A stretch of 64,000 nucleotides of DNA, taken from positions 6,190,396 through 6,254,395 of the forward strand of contig JAZAYU010000009.1 of assembly GCA_038501625.1 (NCBI GenBank), given 5' to 3'. Both the position numbers and the translations under genes were made by a program. The stretch's first letter is position 1. The number at the start of each line of letters is the position of its first letter. The DNA comes from Corbicula japonica (taxonomy: Eukaryota > Mollusca > Bivalvia > Venerida > Cyrenidae). Under the pieces are notes generated by a model, which was given only the letters and a program-made list of their open reading frames with translations, did no database searches and was not told the origin of the DNA. This document shows, piece after piece, positions 11,400-29,880 of the stretch.

Positions 11400-13917
11400 T
11401 CTGTTTGCATTTGGGGTCAGTCATCCTGTGTACAAAGTCAGTGTAACTTAAACTTAGTTACAAAATCAGTTTCCTGGCATGATCATAAGTAGATATTGAG
11501 GCATTAACATTAGATACTTGCAGATGGAGAAGCATGTCATTGCTCAGTAGTCTTGTCAGGAAAGGTGGGTGAATGGTTTCAGCAAGGTAATTCAGTGGAA
11601 GCCATGGATGCTCCTGAGAGTATAAAAGTGCTACAATCTACATCGAAGCAAAAATATCCATATATATCCAGATCATTCAGAAATGCCTGTCTTTTGTGCC
11701 CTAAAGTTTGATTGAATTGTTTGTTAGTGAGACATTTGTTTTTTAATTTTCATTGAATTCCAACTGATGTTTGTTGAGTAGTATGAACATGTGAAATCCC
11801 AGTGAGATATACAGTATACAATGGTTTTTTTGTTTTGATAATTCCTTAACCTGTTGGAAGTAAAAACTTGTCGAAGAACCTAAATTGCAATTTTCTGCTA
11901 ACTTGTCACAGCTTATCTGATACTATACAGATACCAAGTCTTGGCATGATTGCAAAGTGCCTTCTCCCATTCGACTTGTAGCTCAAATGAGCACAAACTT
12001 CACAGACAGCAATGTTATTTTTTCTCTACTCATGCAAGATCAAGGTGGTAAAAACTTTGTGTAAATAGACATTGCAGAGAACTAGGTAGAAATAAAGCTA
12101 ATTCATTTAACCAATGTATTGTTTACCAAACAAACCAGTGTTATTTTTGCCACAAGAAAGTGTAGGATGTTGATAATTCTGACCAAATTTGGTTTGTCAC
12201 AGTTGATCTGCATCTTGTTTGGAGAATATTAATTGTGGGCAGGGTTGGTTATTGCACCAAACTTATAACTTTGAATAATTATGAGATACAAAATAAATAC
12301 TATATTTTTGCATCCTTCTTTAAAAACTAACAACTAAAACACTTGTATTATGCACCAGAAATATCAAAATACCCAGATGATAAGCTCAAAACACATTCAA
12401 TTTTCAACCACAATTCACATAGCTTGTCAATCTGATTTGGGAAAGTACGTCAAATTTCTTTCTTTTTTAGCAAATTATCACCTTTTTATGTCAAATTAAA
12501 CAAAAAACAAAACTCTATTACATTTCAATATATATAATGTATTTATTTATATATCAACAAGAGTCATCAAAGAATAACAAGTTTACATATATGAGACAAT
12601 TGTTTAAGAATAATAAGAGAAATAGGACCAGTTGAGCAATATGAAATAGTATCTACATATGCTGTAACTTTCACTTTAGTTTATTTAAACGCTGATGAAC
12701 AAGTCAGAGGAAAATAACAACATTCAAAATTGCATAAAGATTTCAAATGAAACCACCTAGTATTTGAGGAAAGCTCTTTCTACAAAGCATGCTTAATTAT
12801 GTACAACAAAACAATATGGCTTAATAAATATGACTTTCCAATATCAAGTCTATGCAGGGAAGCTGAATAATTCAACTATGACTTTATTTTGCTTTATTAA
12901 TCCTACAATTAGAAATGGCAGGACTACATATTTATAAGTTAATGTGCTAATGAGTGAACATTTTAATGCCCTTTAAACTGTCCTCATAGTTAAAGGCTTT
13001 AAAAAAAATAACCAATGATGATAATGTTTGCCATTAACATTTGATACATGAACGACATAATGGTGGAATGAGAGAATCTCTTTGTTGAAGTAAAAATTTT
13101 TTTTATTGTGTCATGTTTAAAATTCATACGCCTGTAGCAACAGAACAATCAATAAAAGACTATACAAATAAGCCCATAGAGGCCCTACAGTGCCCACCTG
13201 ATGATATTAACATGCATAAAATATCTCTAAGCTCTTGACAATCTAGCTTCAGAAAAGACAATTTGTAAATAATGAAAACAAATGACACTGCTTTAACAAT
13301 TGTAGTAGAGGTTCAACCATGGAACATTATTGTGAATAATTTTTGAAACAGATTTGAAAAAAAGAAGTCAATGCTTTTCCTTTATACATGTACATACAGG
13401 AAAATAGCCCCTACCTTGATGTTTTACAAAACAATATAGATTGAATAACTTTCAATTGGTATTTAGCCACCTAAAAACATTTCTATACAATTTTCGAAAT
13501 CAGTTTTGGTAATAAGATATTTTTCCCTATATGTAGTCTATATAACAAGGCCAACAAAGTAACAACGTTTTTTTCAAAGCCATATAACTTGAACAACTTT
13601 AATAAACTGTAAATTTTTTTAATAATTTTCCATTTAAGATTTTAAGACGGCTATTTATTCAGACTTTTAAAAATGTCAACTTGCACCCTGGTATATGTTA
13701 TGTTTGATATTTTCAATTAATGTATAAAAATTAAGTAAAAGCCATTTAAATATATCATTACATAAATATAAAAACATGAAAAAGGACATTACAATTATGA
13801 CTCTTATGAAATTTTTCAGGGAGGTCTAATTGCCTTTGATTTGTTTAGTCTGAGCTTTTAAAACCTTTGCAAACCCCTGTGAATCACTTCTGGAATGACA
13901 ACAACATAAAATTTATT
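11400..13917. other. convergent spacer between REXO5 and MBOAT7
   Basis: AT-rich, no convincing coding frame or repeat. It probably holds the 3' UTRs of both genes, with MBOAT7 poly(A) signal candidates near 13659 on the minus strand. Confidence 0.5.
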
Positions 13918-16900
13918 CTATTCTGTTTTCTTAGTTTTTGATTTCTTCGGCTTCACGATAAGTCCTATTACAATGAATATCACAATGACTATATGAGGTA
14001 TAAAATATATACTTCGCCAATAGCTGACAGTGTCGTTAAATGTCAGCAGCAAAAATCCCATGCAGTTGTAGTCAAATCCTCGCATCTTGAAAAACCAGCA
14101 TGCCCAATCAAATAGATGTCGCTGTGTCGCCGAGCCTTTACGGAATGCTGCTATCATCAGATCCTCAGCTACTAGAATTGGTGGGACTGTTAGAAAACTT
14201 AGATAGTACCCAGGATGGATTCCGTGCCAAAATGCACTGACAGCCATAGTAATAGCAACTCTAAAAATTGGAAAAGTTATTTTTAGACATTTTACTGTAT
14301 TCAAAAAGGTGTAAAAATCCATATTTAAATAATGAAATGATCACTTAAACGGGCGCATAGGGGCGATTTGAATATTTGGGCCACGGAAAAGATGATTTTG
14401 CCTGCATAACAGTGACATGTTGGTATAATAAGTTAGTTATTTTATATAAAGTATACAAAACGTCATTCTGAACCCATTTGCGAGTATTTTGTTGCTTTGT
14501 CTGACCTTCCTCATTTCTTTATTGCATTTCACAGATGTCGCGCCATATTCGCATGAATTTTGCACGAATTTTGCAAGTATAAAATTTTCGCAATTATTCC
14601 GAACAGATGACAGAAAGGTATCGTGTGATAGTCCTGCGATATTATCGCGATATATTTGAAAACTTATGATCATGATTTTCATGAAAAAATACAACGATCT
14701 TATGGCACGATTTTACTGTTCATGGCAATAGATGAGCGCCGAAAAAAGAACCCTTATTTTGAAGACTTGACCGCCAGTGATGCGACTTGCCGAAATATTA
14801 GGGCAGTGACCGCAGTTTCTGCGGCCCCTGCTCCTACGCACCTGTTAAAGGTTGTTCACAAGAACAGATAAACAGCATCTACAACGGTTCTTTAAATTCA
14901 TTTAACTCTTTAACAATGCATATCATATAAAATAAGTTCTGCAACTGCTAAATAATAGTTTTAAAAATGAAGCTGACAAACCTCCAAGGGCCATAACTCC
15001 TGGGAAGACGCCTGTGACAATATGCTGCTAACCAGTACTGCACACTCATGTTCCAGCTTCGAAGTCCATCACGTGTAGTAGGGGCCAGCTCACAGCCCCA
15101 AATATCCAGATTGTGGATCGTCTCAAAGTCATATTCCAAGTGCTTTTGGTCTTTCTCTTGGCTGTTAAGAAATTCATCTTTCTTAGAGATTATTTTTATG
15201 TTTATTTATATATTACTCAAAATTTTCTGCAGATCATGCTTTTGAAGTAGATATCACCTATTTTTATGCCAAAACAAAATGATACATTTATTTAATATAA
15301 ATGTCATGTTGAATCTTTGTCCTATCTATATGTTGTTTTTTTCGCTGATTTTAGCTTTCCTAATATGCATGTGTAATCATATTTTTGGCTTAAAATAAAA
15401 GCATTCACATTTTTATAAATGTTTTCATTTGGCAATGTAAACCCAGGAAATGACCATTTTTTATTGTGTCCATGCCTTTCTTTTAATAGTTACTAATTTT
15501 TTTTTTACTTACTGAATAAAACTAATGGTGAATTATACAAAAATAATATTTCTGGCAGGAAATGTCAAATTTTAACATATTTATAGGATATATAAATGAA
15601 CTGGATTTTGCCAAGGGTTTGAATTGATGCATTATCCCTTAAGTGCAAATTATGCACAAATTAAACATGTAAACAAATCAAATTATTACACAGTATATTG
15701 AACAGGAACAAGACAAAAATATACAGAAAGTAAATCTCACCAATGTTTCAGAGCTCTAAGATCTGTTGGTCCCTCTCCGCACCTGGGCTTACTGTCCACT
15801 GGGTATGCCCCAAGCCCTGCTGTCATAGACATGAGCTCAGACATGATCCAAGCTATATAAAGCCGTGTTCTAAATATCTGGAACATGGGCACCATGTAGA
15901 ATATACGGAACCAGAATGGATTTGATGGAAACTCTTCTGACTTAACATACTGAAACCCATAAAATATTTCATAAGCACTCAATAATATAAAATGAAACTG
16001 TGAGAGCAACAGGTTCCTTGTGGATTATTAACCCTTTCCTCCATATATACGCATTTTTACATGTGTGTGACCACTGTAGATCCAGATCAGCCGGCACATA
16101 CGTCCCATCTGATCAGGATCTGCACTGGTCGTTTTTTAGTCTGAAATAACCTATAAATTCAAATAGTGAATTCGTTTTTTGGTCAGAAATAACCTATAAA
16201 TTCAAATAGTGAACAGTGCAGATCCTGATCAGACAGCACGGATGTGCCAGCTGATCTCAATCTAAACTGTTTGCCCATGCCATAAAGGTGTGTATATGGA
16301 GGAAAGGGGTAATCCTTTACTCCACATTTACCACTTACAATACAGTCTGATCAGCATAACTTGGGTGAACAGCGTAGATCCAGATCAGCTGGCATATCTC
16401 TGACATCAGATCTGGACCTACACTGTTTGCTACTTTGTCAGAAATAACCTAATGAACCTGAAAGCAGAAAGTGTAGATCCTGATCAGATGGCATAGATGT
16501 GCACACTTGACCCATGTGATAAAGGCATATCTATGGGAGCAAAGGGTTAACAGAATACTGAAAGATTCAAGAAAAGAAAGTCAGCCCTTCAAAATGAGTT
16601 ATCAAATGCATTCAACAGTTTTACCTACTTGTTTACCTACTGGACATGTGGATTACTATGGATTACTTTGTTCTTATGTATGTCTATTGTAATAATAATT
16701 ACATCTTTCAAAGGAGTTAGATTGTACTACTCTGAGCTTTGACAAAGTTTCTTGCATACTAGATAAGTGTTTCCATAAGTTTTACTAGAAACAGTAAATC
16801 ATATCTTGCTCTCTGGAAAAAGTATTACTTGTGTGCTTGATGTACTTATCAAGTATTTGACATCATGTAGTGTATGGAAAACATTTTAGACGATGAAGGG

Positions 16901-19900
16901 TTATGTCATAAAAGATGGTGATCAATAGAATTAGTATCCAGTCCACTGGATCTGAAAAATTTTAAATACACTGTAAGCAGTGAAAAATGTTCAGGAATCA
17001 ACAGCAAAATGAGACATTTTCAGGAATAAGGGACAAAACAAAAGTGATAAATGCAAATTATACAAATATATATAAATAATGATCTTTAAGAAGGGGAAGA
17101 TAATGCATACACTAGACAATGTTAAGCAAATACTCTATAGATAAGACTTTTATCACATAGGTGAACAGTGTAGATCCAGTTCAGCCTGCACTTCTGTGCT
17201 TTCTGATAAGGTTTTACATTGTTAAATTCTAGTTTCGTTAAGTTATTTCTAACCAAGAACCAAACACTGTAGATCCAGATCAGAGGGGAGGAATGTGCCA
17301 GCTGATCTGGATCTACACTGTTCCTACACATAATAAAACCTTTATGAATCATATAGAGTAAAGGTTTAACAAGGAGACAAAAGCTCACCTGAATACTGAA
17401 GAAGTAGGAGCAGAGAAGATAAACCACAGCTATGACTGGGATCTGCTTCAATCTCTCCACAGAATACTTGAACACAGGTATATGGGCCTCTTCTGGTACA
17501 TGTAACATGTCATAGTATGTCCTGTACTTGTAATATGGTCCTGTCCAACAATAAACCAACATAAGATTAAAGGTTTAAATAAAGCAATTACATGCATAAA
17601 CAAGAGGGCCAATTGGCCCTAAATCGCTCACCTGTCAAACTTGACCTAGATATCATTGAGATAAACATTCTGACCAAGTTTGAAGAAGATCGGACCAAAA
17701 TTAAGACCGCTAGAGTGCAGACAAGATTTTTATATAATTTGACCTAGTGACCTAGATTTCAAGGTCACATAACCCAGTTTCAAACTTGACCCAGATATCA
17801 TCGAAATATACTTTCTGACCAAGCTTGAAGAAGATCCAACCAAAATTAAGACTTCTAGAGTGCAGACAAGCTTTTTCCTTAATTTGACCTACTGACCTAG
17901 TTTTAAGGGTCACATGACCCAGTTATGAACTTGATCTAGATATCATTGAGATAAACATTCTGACCAAGTTTAAAGAAGATTGCACCAAAATGAAGACCAC
18001 TAGAGTGCGGACAAGATTTTTCTATAATTTGACCTACTGACCTAGATTTCAAGGTCACATGACCCAGTTTCGAACCTGATCTAGATATCAATGAGATAAA
18101 CATTCTGACCAAGTTTGAAGAAGATCGGATAAAAATTATGACCGCTAGAGTGCGGACAACAATTGTGAACGGACGACGGATGGACGGACGACGGACGAAG
18201 GGTGATCACAATGCTCACCCTGTCACTATGTGACAGGTGAGCTAACAAAATGTAGGTCAACATTTTAATGTGTTTTTATAATTAATTTGAGGCAAATAGA
18301 TTGTATAAATATTATCTCTTTAGTGAAAGCATGACTAGTTTTTCAAAAGAAAACCCCCCATCATGTTTTACAGTGTTCGTGTAATGTATTGTAATATATT
18401 ACCAGTAAACAAGCCAATATAGCAGAGTGAATAATGAAGTATATCTAGGGTAGAAGGTTTCATCTGGAAGCTCCGTTTCAGCCTGACGTCTTCCTCAGAG
18501 TCTGTGTCCCGGCTCGTCATGAAATCTGCATCATGAACTTCAAACGCCACTCCAATCATCTGCAAAAGACAAAGGCAGTGTTGTTTCCCCCACTATCTGG
18601 TTCATAAAAACTTAAGTGATTCCCCTTCGCAGCTAGATGTTGTATGTCTTTGCTATGAGACATTTCCCTTGCTTTCCTTTGCATAATATACAACTACTCT
18701 TAATGGGAAATGGTATGGCTTTGCCCACTTTTAAAAATCTGTTTGGTTCTTCTTGGATTAAATCAATGTGCCATATTATAATGCTGTCAAAGATTACAAA
18801 CAGGCATAAAAACCTGAACTCATATTTTGGCTGCTTTGTTGAAAATAAACATTAAAATTATCCCAGAGCTATATTGACATTTAATATAAAAAGTTTATAT
18901 GAGACTAACTTTAAACTACAACAGAGTATCAATGTCTATTGTACTCTTTGCAGAGCTGACAGATAAAATTCGTAACCAGTTTTACTCACTCTGAGTGCAT
19001 TGAATAACTGCAATGCATTTGTGATTGGATGTGGCCTTGAAAGTCCAAACAGGTGTGCAGCTCGGAAGAATGCCAGATAACCAAAACACCAAACAAAACT
19101 GGCAACATGACACCATCTATGAAAAAGAACATTTAACAAATTAACCGCTTTAGGTGAGTATAGGATTGTACATACGCACCAAGTTGAAATGGCTTGCTGA
19201 AAATGCAATTCACTTGTTTTCATTTTGGTTTTTAATTGCTCATTTCAATAAAACTGATACAACTGTTACATGAGAATGTAAATTCAATAATTGGTATTTG
19301 TTAACACAGTACCAGTTAATTCCACTGAGTGTGATACAAACAATACAATTGAAATGTTTTATCCAATCAAACAATAAGAGTCTGTAGTTTTATGCATATA
19401 TTGGTATATGGGAAGTAAAAAGTGTTTGGGATCAGCTACTCACAGAAATTAAACCTATCTTTTTTATCACCATAGGAGTAAAAGGCACAGAAGTTAAAGA
19501 CACTTGACTTAGACATAAACCAAGTAGGTACTTCCCCTTACAGTTATGTATTAATGAGCCATTATTTTGAACAGATGCAAACACATTTGGGATGAAATAT
19601 CCTTGGGAAACAGTCTTTGGGATGAATAGTCTGGTTACCAAATTAAAAAGCTGGTTAGAAAACAGTGTCAACCATAATCAGTGATAATAGGGTTTTGTTC
19701 TGTGTGTTAAGGGCCTATCTAAAATTATCCAACTAATTTTGTACCATTACTTACAGTATAGGGGATCGAAAAGTGGGAATAATTCTCTGCAGACTTTGAG
19801 TCTACTTTTAAATTAAATTTAATAGAATTAATCAGGGTATCCAAGACCTGGATCGAATTATAATTTATTTAATTATAATTAATTACAATTCTTCAATTTA

Positions 19901-20268
19901 TTAAAAATAATTTTAATATAAAAAATCTATTACTTTAATTGTAATTAAAATTTAAAAAAAGAAAAATAATAGAATACGTCCTAAATCGTCGTTAGACAAT
20001 ATATTTTGAAGATAGTTATTGAAAATTATTTTTGTCATAAAAGTTTAGCTCACTGTTACCTGGGACCGAGGAACCGGATAAGAACACAATTTACAATCGT
20101 CACTATCAAGGGATGGACTGCTTCGACCCCGCAGGAAAATGAGATGATGAGAATTCCGACTACTGTTGAAAATAATTTCTTTTGCAACGGACTTTTAAGA
20201 TTTCTTAAAAGTGGACCACATCCTACAGAAACCAGCAACAACAAAGCGTAAACTATATCGTCCGACAT
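13918..20268 (-). CDS. MBOAT7: MBOAT7 lysophosphatidylinositol acyltransferase, 7 exons
   Basis: Membrane-bound O-acyltransferase that re-acylates lysophosphatidylinositol, with arachidonoyl-CoA as preferred donor in vertebrates, in the ER (Lands cycle). Coding exons on the minus strand: 20268-20060, 19116-18990, 18559-18403, 17540-17389, 15949-15741, 15161-14982, 14260-13918. They total 1377 nt, 458 aa, against 472 in human. The conserved MBOAT Asn is N322 (RSWNMSVQYW) and the His is H357 (FWHGIHPGYY), one residue from human N321/H356. Other family signatures include YYKYRTYYD, GLGAYPV and LEYDFETI. Several hydrophobic segments fit a multipass protein; the tail is Lys-rich (KPKKSKTKK), as expected for an ER protein. 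The start is the only ATG that begins the hydrophobic N-terminus (MSDDIVYALLLL). It is divergent from alpha-tubulin (1.5 kb between ATGs) and convergent with REXO5. Introns carry TTAA MITEs and a tandem-repeat element. An AATAAA lies at 13659-13654, minus strand. Confidence 0.96.
16028..16550. mobile_element. two abutting TTAA-type MITE copies
   Basis: Copy one runs from TTAA 16028-16031 (CCCTTTCCTCC) to about 16311. Copy two starts there (TAATCCTTTACTCC) and ends AAAGGGTTAA at 16541-16550. The shared boundary suggests insertion of one copy at the end of the other. It lies in the MBOAT7 intron between exons 4 and 5. Confidence 0.7.
17140..17370. mobile_element. diverged TTAA-type MITE copy next to an MBOAT7 exon
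   Basis: Family interior ('gatccagatcag', 'tgatctggatctacactg') ending GTAAAGGTTTAA. It ends 19 bp from the MBOAT7 exon edge at 17389, close to the donor. Confidence 0.6.
17602..18245. repeat. tandem repeat element, about 4 units of 145 bp, with inverted ends
   Basis: GCTCACCTGTCA at 17626-17637 and its inverse TGACAGGTGAGC at 18231-18242 enclose about four units of 145 bp containing 'gatatcattgagataaac', 'gaccaagtttgaagaagat' and 'agagtgcagacaag'. It lies in an MBOAT7 intron. Confidence 0.75.
19858..19980. repeat. AT low-complexity tract
   Basis: Almost pure A/T built from 'aattaattataatt' variants, in the first MBOAT7 intron. Confidence 0.7.
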
Positions 20269-21600
20269 GTTTACATGTCCGAACTTTGTTATCTGGTTGC
20301 GGGTAAATTCCTGACCAGATCCGGACCAAGACCAGAATACTTTTCCGGTCTAAGGTGGTACCTATTCCCGATAATCGTTTCTGTACATTTGTATCCATTA
20401 AATATACTTGATTTCAGTAGAATTCCGTTTTATAACAGATAATGGTCAAATTTATCACACTTTTTAAGAAGCTGTTCGGAATATAGGAATAGGTTTTAAC
20501 TGCAAAGACATTTAAAAACTGAAAAACATAATTTTAAGCAGCTCTCTTGCAGTCTATAATTGTCAATTCAATAAAATTCAATGTCAGGTCAATCGAATAG
20601 CCGACAGTGCGCGTCCATACTAATGCACTTTCGATATTGTGTAATAATATTGTTAATGCGATCTCATTGTTTCATTCTTTTTTTACTGTCGCATTGCGCT
20701 TTCTTACCTTCGCCCCTTAAGAAATGGTGTTGGCATACTATCTCAGACTTTCTGTCGTACTTTTGGTATGTCGATAAATTGCGCTTTTGTATTGTCGCAC
20801 TTTAAAAAGACATCTTTAAAACTGCGTTGCCTTATTTTTTCGATAAAGAATTGTTACACATTTACTGGGAGCATTATTTGAATGGTATGGAATAAAATGA
20901 ACATGTACATAGGAAGGTGAAATATGCATATCAGGAATCGCCACATTCAGAAAAAACAGCCTCCCCACACAGTCAAGAAGAAGAGAGGGAGAGAGAGCAT
21001 GGTTAATAAAATGATCAGTTTCAAAAACCACTAACAACATGTTTTCATACTAGCTGGTACAGTTAAAAATATTCAATCAGATAAAATTAGATATTTTCAA
21101 AGGTATCTAACATCATAATATGTGATGCTGTCATTACAATGACATGAATGTATAACTACAAAAGTATGACAGCTCCTCTTACATTATTTTGATATATCAT
21201 TCGCCGATTCATTCCGGAACCACCCTGCCGACCTTCCAATTTCACATATAACCCCAATCGATCGTGGCCAATCCTGCAATATAGGATTGTTAATATAGGA
21301 TTGTTTCGATTTTTAAGCGCTTGTTACGTTATTACGAGTATATAAATTCTACTATGGTTGTGTTTGTTTTTTTTAAATCTTAAACTATTCTACACACGTG
21401 CGCGGCGCAAATTCAACTACCTAATATCTAGCTCATTCGTCCCCTCACACTAATACTGGCCTACCCCGATACTGAAAAAATTGAGCGAAGATATCCAACA
21501 ACAAATAAACACCCAAATATTCGACAAGGTATTCATAAAGGTTTAATACGTTAGTGATTTCCACCGATTTCCATAAACATTCAGCGCATCTGGCCTATTT
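20269..21600. promoter_or_regulatory. divergent MBOAT7 / alpha-tubulin intergenic region
   Basis: About 1.3 kb between the two start regions. No ORF is credible. A block at about 20916-21015 (TATGCATATCAGGAAT..., then 'cctccccaca') recurs at about 22750-22850 in tubulin intron 1. MBOAT7 has no evident TATA box. Confidence 0.4.
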
Positions 21601-21749
21601 AGCCAATAGCATTCCGATGTGAAACCATAGCGACAACTCACTATAAAATCAACGTTGCGAAGTTTGTCAACACATTTCGCTTTCTCACGGCGACCCATCA
21701 CACGTCTCTTTGAGAGTCTTACAGACCCCATCTCGGCCGAACACCAATC
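21601..21749 (+). promoter_or_regulatory. alpha-tubulin core promoter: CCAAT and TATA boxes, 5' leader
   Basis: CCAAT at 21603-21607 and TATAAAA at 21642-21648 lie 35 bp apart, with the TATA box about 100 bp before the ATG at 21750. A start site near 21670-21680 would give a leader of about 70-80 nt. The boxes are seen; the start site is inferred. Confidence 0.7.
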
Positions 21750-27626
<5,877 letters not shown>

Positions 27627-28355
27627 ACATACTTTGATACAACATTAACACTTCACCGAAAAATTAGATTCTATAATATAAAAGATTTAGCTACCAAATA
27701 TAACAACAAAATCCCAGTCTTTAACCACACGAAACAACTTAACATCTCCACTACCGTAATAAAATAAAAGTAAAACCATTTAAAACATGTTGTTGTTTTA
27801 AATATCTTCTTTGTCTGCTGATTGGATATTAGAGCCTCAACGAACATCTCAAACCGTTTTTTATAGAACTTCGGTAAAAACTAAAAACGCTATACGGTTG
27901 CATGGTATGACCCCAGACTTGCACACTTAGTGCGCATTAAAACACTTTAGCGATCTTTGTAGATACAGATCAGACTGCACACCCTTGCAGTCTTGAGGCT
28001 GCTGATAATCTGCATTCAGAAATAAACTAATGAAACTGAACGCGAACAGTGCTGGACATTTAGACTTCGGATGTGCAGGGTGATCTAGATATACATTGGC
28101 CGCATAAATGTGCAAGTTGATATAGATCTACATTGGACGCAAGTGCGATGCAAAATGTGTTCATAGTGTAAAGGATAAAATTGCAGTTAGTAAAGTTCGT
28201 TAAGTTAGTTTGGACTGAAACACAAGCCATTTTAAATGCTTGTCAAAGGCATGTGAGGTATGAATCCAGACATCCAATCTTAGTGCGCTGTTAACTACAT
28301 GGGCAGACAGTGTAGATACAGATCATAAATCACCTCCGCGCAGGCTTTAGCCTGT

Positions 28356-28500
28356 GCCCAAGGTTATAAAACTGAGCATGGAAACCAGTCTCAAATCTCA
28401 AGCATCTGATTGGCTGAAATGGCGACTGGTCGCTATTTCAGCCAATCAGATGCTTGAGATTTGAGACTGGTTTCCAAACTCAGTTTTATAACCTTCAGCC
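28356..28500. repeat. palindromic MITE copy
   Basis: Near-perfect fold-back of 145 bp from 'gcccaaggttataaaactg' to 'cagttttataaccttcagcc', with the centre 'gcgactggtcgc'. Confidence 0.8.
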
Positions 28501-29724
28501 CTAATATTAATCCACTCTGTTTGCTTCTTGGTCAGAAATAACTTAATGAACCTAAACGCCAACAGTGCTGATCCGGAACAAAATGCACGGATGTGAAGGC
28601 TGATCTAATTCTACGTTTTGTCGCAATTGGTCTACGAGCCTGGTTCATGTGCACATGCAGAATAGCTTTAATTTTGCAATGACCTTTATTACATTAGAGT
28701 CGTTTTACATATTCGTATGTTGATCTTTGAAGGACAATTAAACTGCAGTTTGAACAACCAAGTTAAATGAGTTAGGAGACATAAACATATTTTATTAATC
28801 TCAGTGGATGACAGGCACAACTCCGCGTTTCACACATATAACGTTGATGCAGAAATATACCCAAGATTATAAACTTGGGATTGGAGTTCAGTCTCATATT
28901 TCAAGCATCTGATTGACTGAAATGGAAACTTGTCTCCATTTCAGCCAATGATGCGTGACGTTTGAGACTCCAGTCTCACTGAAATAATTATGGCCCCTGA
29001 TGCTTTGTAATATTTGAAACCCTTCTTTAAATTTAGACCTTTGCTTAACCTTAATGATTTTTTTTACTTGAATTAAAACGGTATTTCTGTGGCCTACTAA
29101 TAATATTTCTTCGGAAATCCTTACAAATCAGTGCTGCAATGAATAATCGATTTGTAGTTGCATCGAGCCATCGTTGCACATTATAATTTTGATACAGAAA
29201 TCATCGGTGCCCGAGATGAGATTGTATACTGTCTTAAATCGTTCTTTAATGTTATGTCTTTGCTAAATCTGAGTGATGCTGCTTTTAATACTTTAATTAA
29301 AACGATGATGCTGATTTAATACTTAAATTACAACGGTACTTCAGTGGACTACTTACAACATTTCTTCGAAAGTCTGACAAAATCAGTGTTGCACTGAATG
29401 ATAGCTCTAGCTGCATCGAGCCAGGGCTGCAGTAATGTGTCACAAAGAAAGATAAACAAATGGACTTTTATAAACAATTGACAAATTTATTAACTATTCT
29501 AGACTAGTATCACAATTGTTATCACACTTGTTAATTCATACTATAGTAATCAGTTCATCGCATAGCATACTAATCACACTAATGTACGAAACATCATACT
29601 ACGAAAACAACAATACTGCATATTTCATTCAAAAATGCCCACTTCAAAAGCACTTTACTTCGACCAAGATATTCAATCAAGTTCAATGACATAACTGATT
29701 TGCCCTGGCTCTCGAAAAACTGTA

Positions 29725-29822
29725 CCCAAGATTATAAAACATAAACTTGAGACCAGTCTCCAATTCAGCCCATGTTTTGGATAAGAGACTGGTCTCCAAT
29801 ATTAGTTTTGTATCTTGGGCCC
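29725..29822. repeat. short palindromic MITE copy at RADIL 3' end
   Basis: Internally shortened copy: 'cccaagattataaaac' to 'tagttttgtatcttgggc', with 'gagaccagtctcc' arms. Confidence 0.65.
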
Positions 29823-29880
29823 TTATTTTTAAAGGGCGTATAGTCAATGAGCGAATCACAAGTTCTTCTGACGACGACCT

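Larger units (their letters stand above)
27627..29880. other. spacer between tubulin and RADIL 3' ends, repeat-rich
   Basis: Starts with the tubulin 3' UTR (AATAAA at 27758-27768). A decayed TTAA-family MITE lies at about 27940-28180, and palindromic MITE copies lie at 28356-28500, 28857-28995 (decayed) and 29725-29822. The last is 60 bp beyond the RADIL stop and probably within its 3' UTR. No gene seen. Confidence 0.6.

Noticed and set aside
17122..17562. 146-aa minus-strand ORF
   Set aside because: MBOAT7 exon 17389-17540 extended on both sides into intron and a TTAA MITE.
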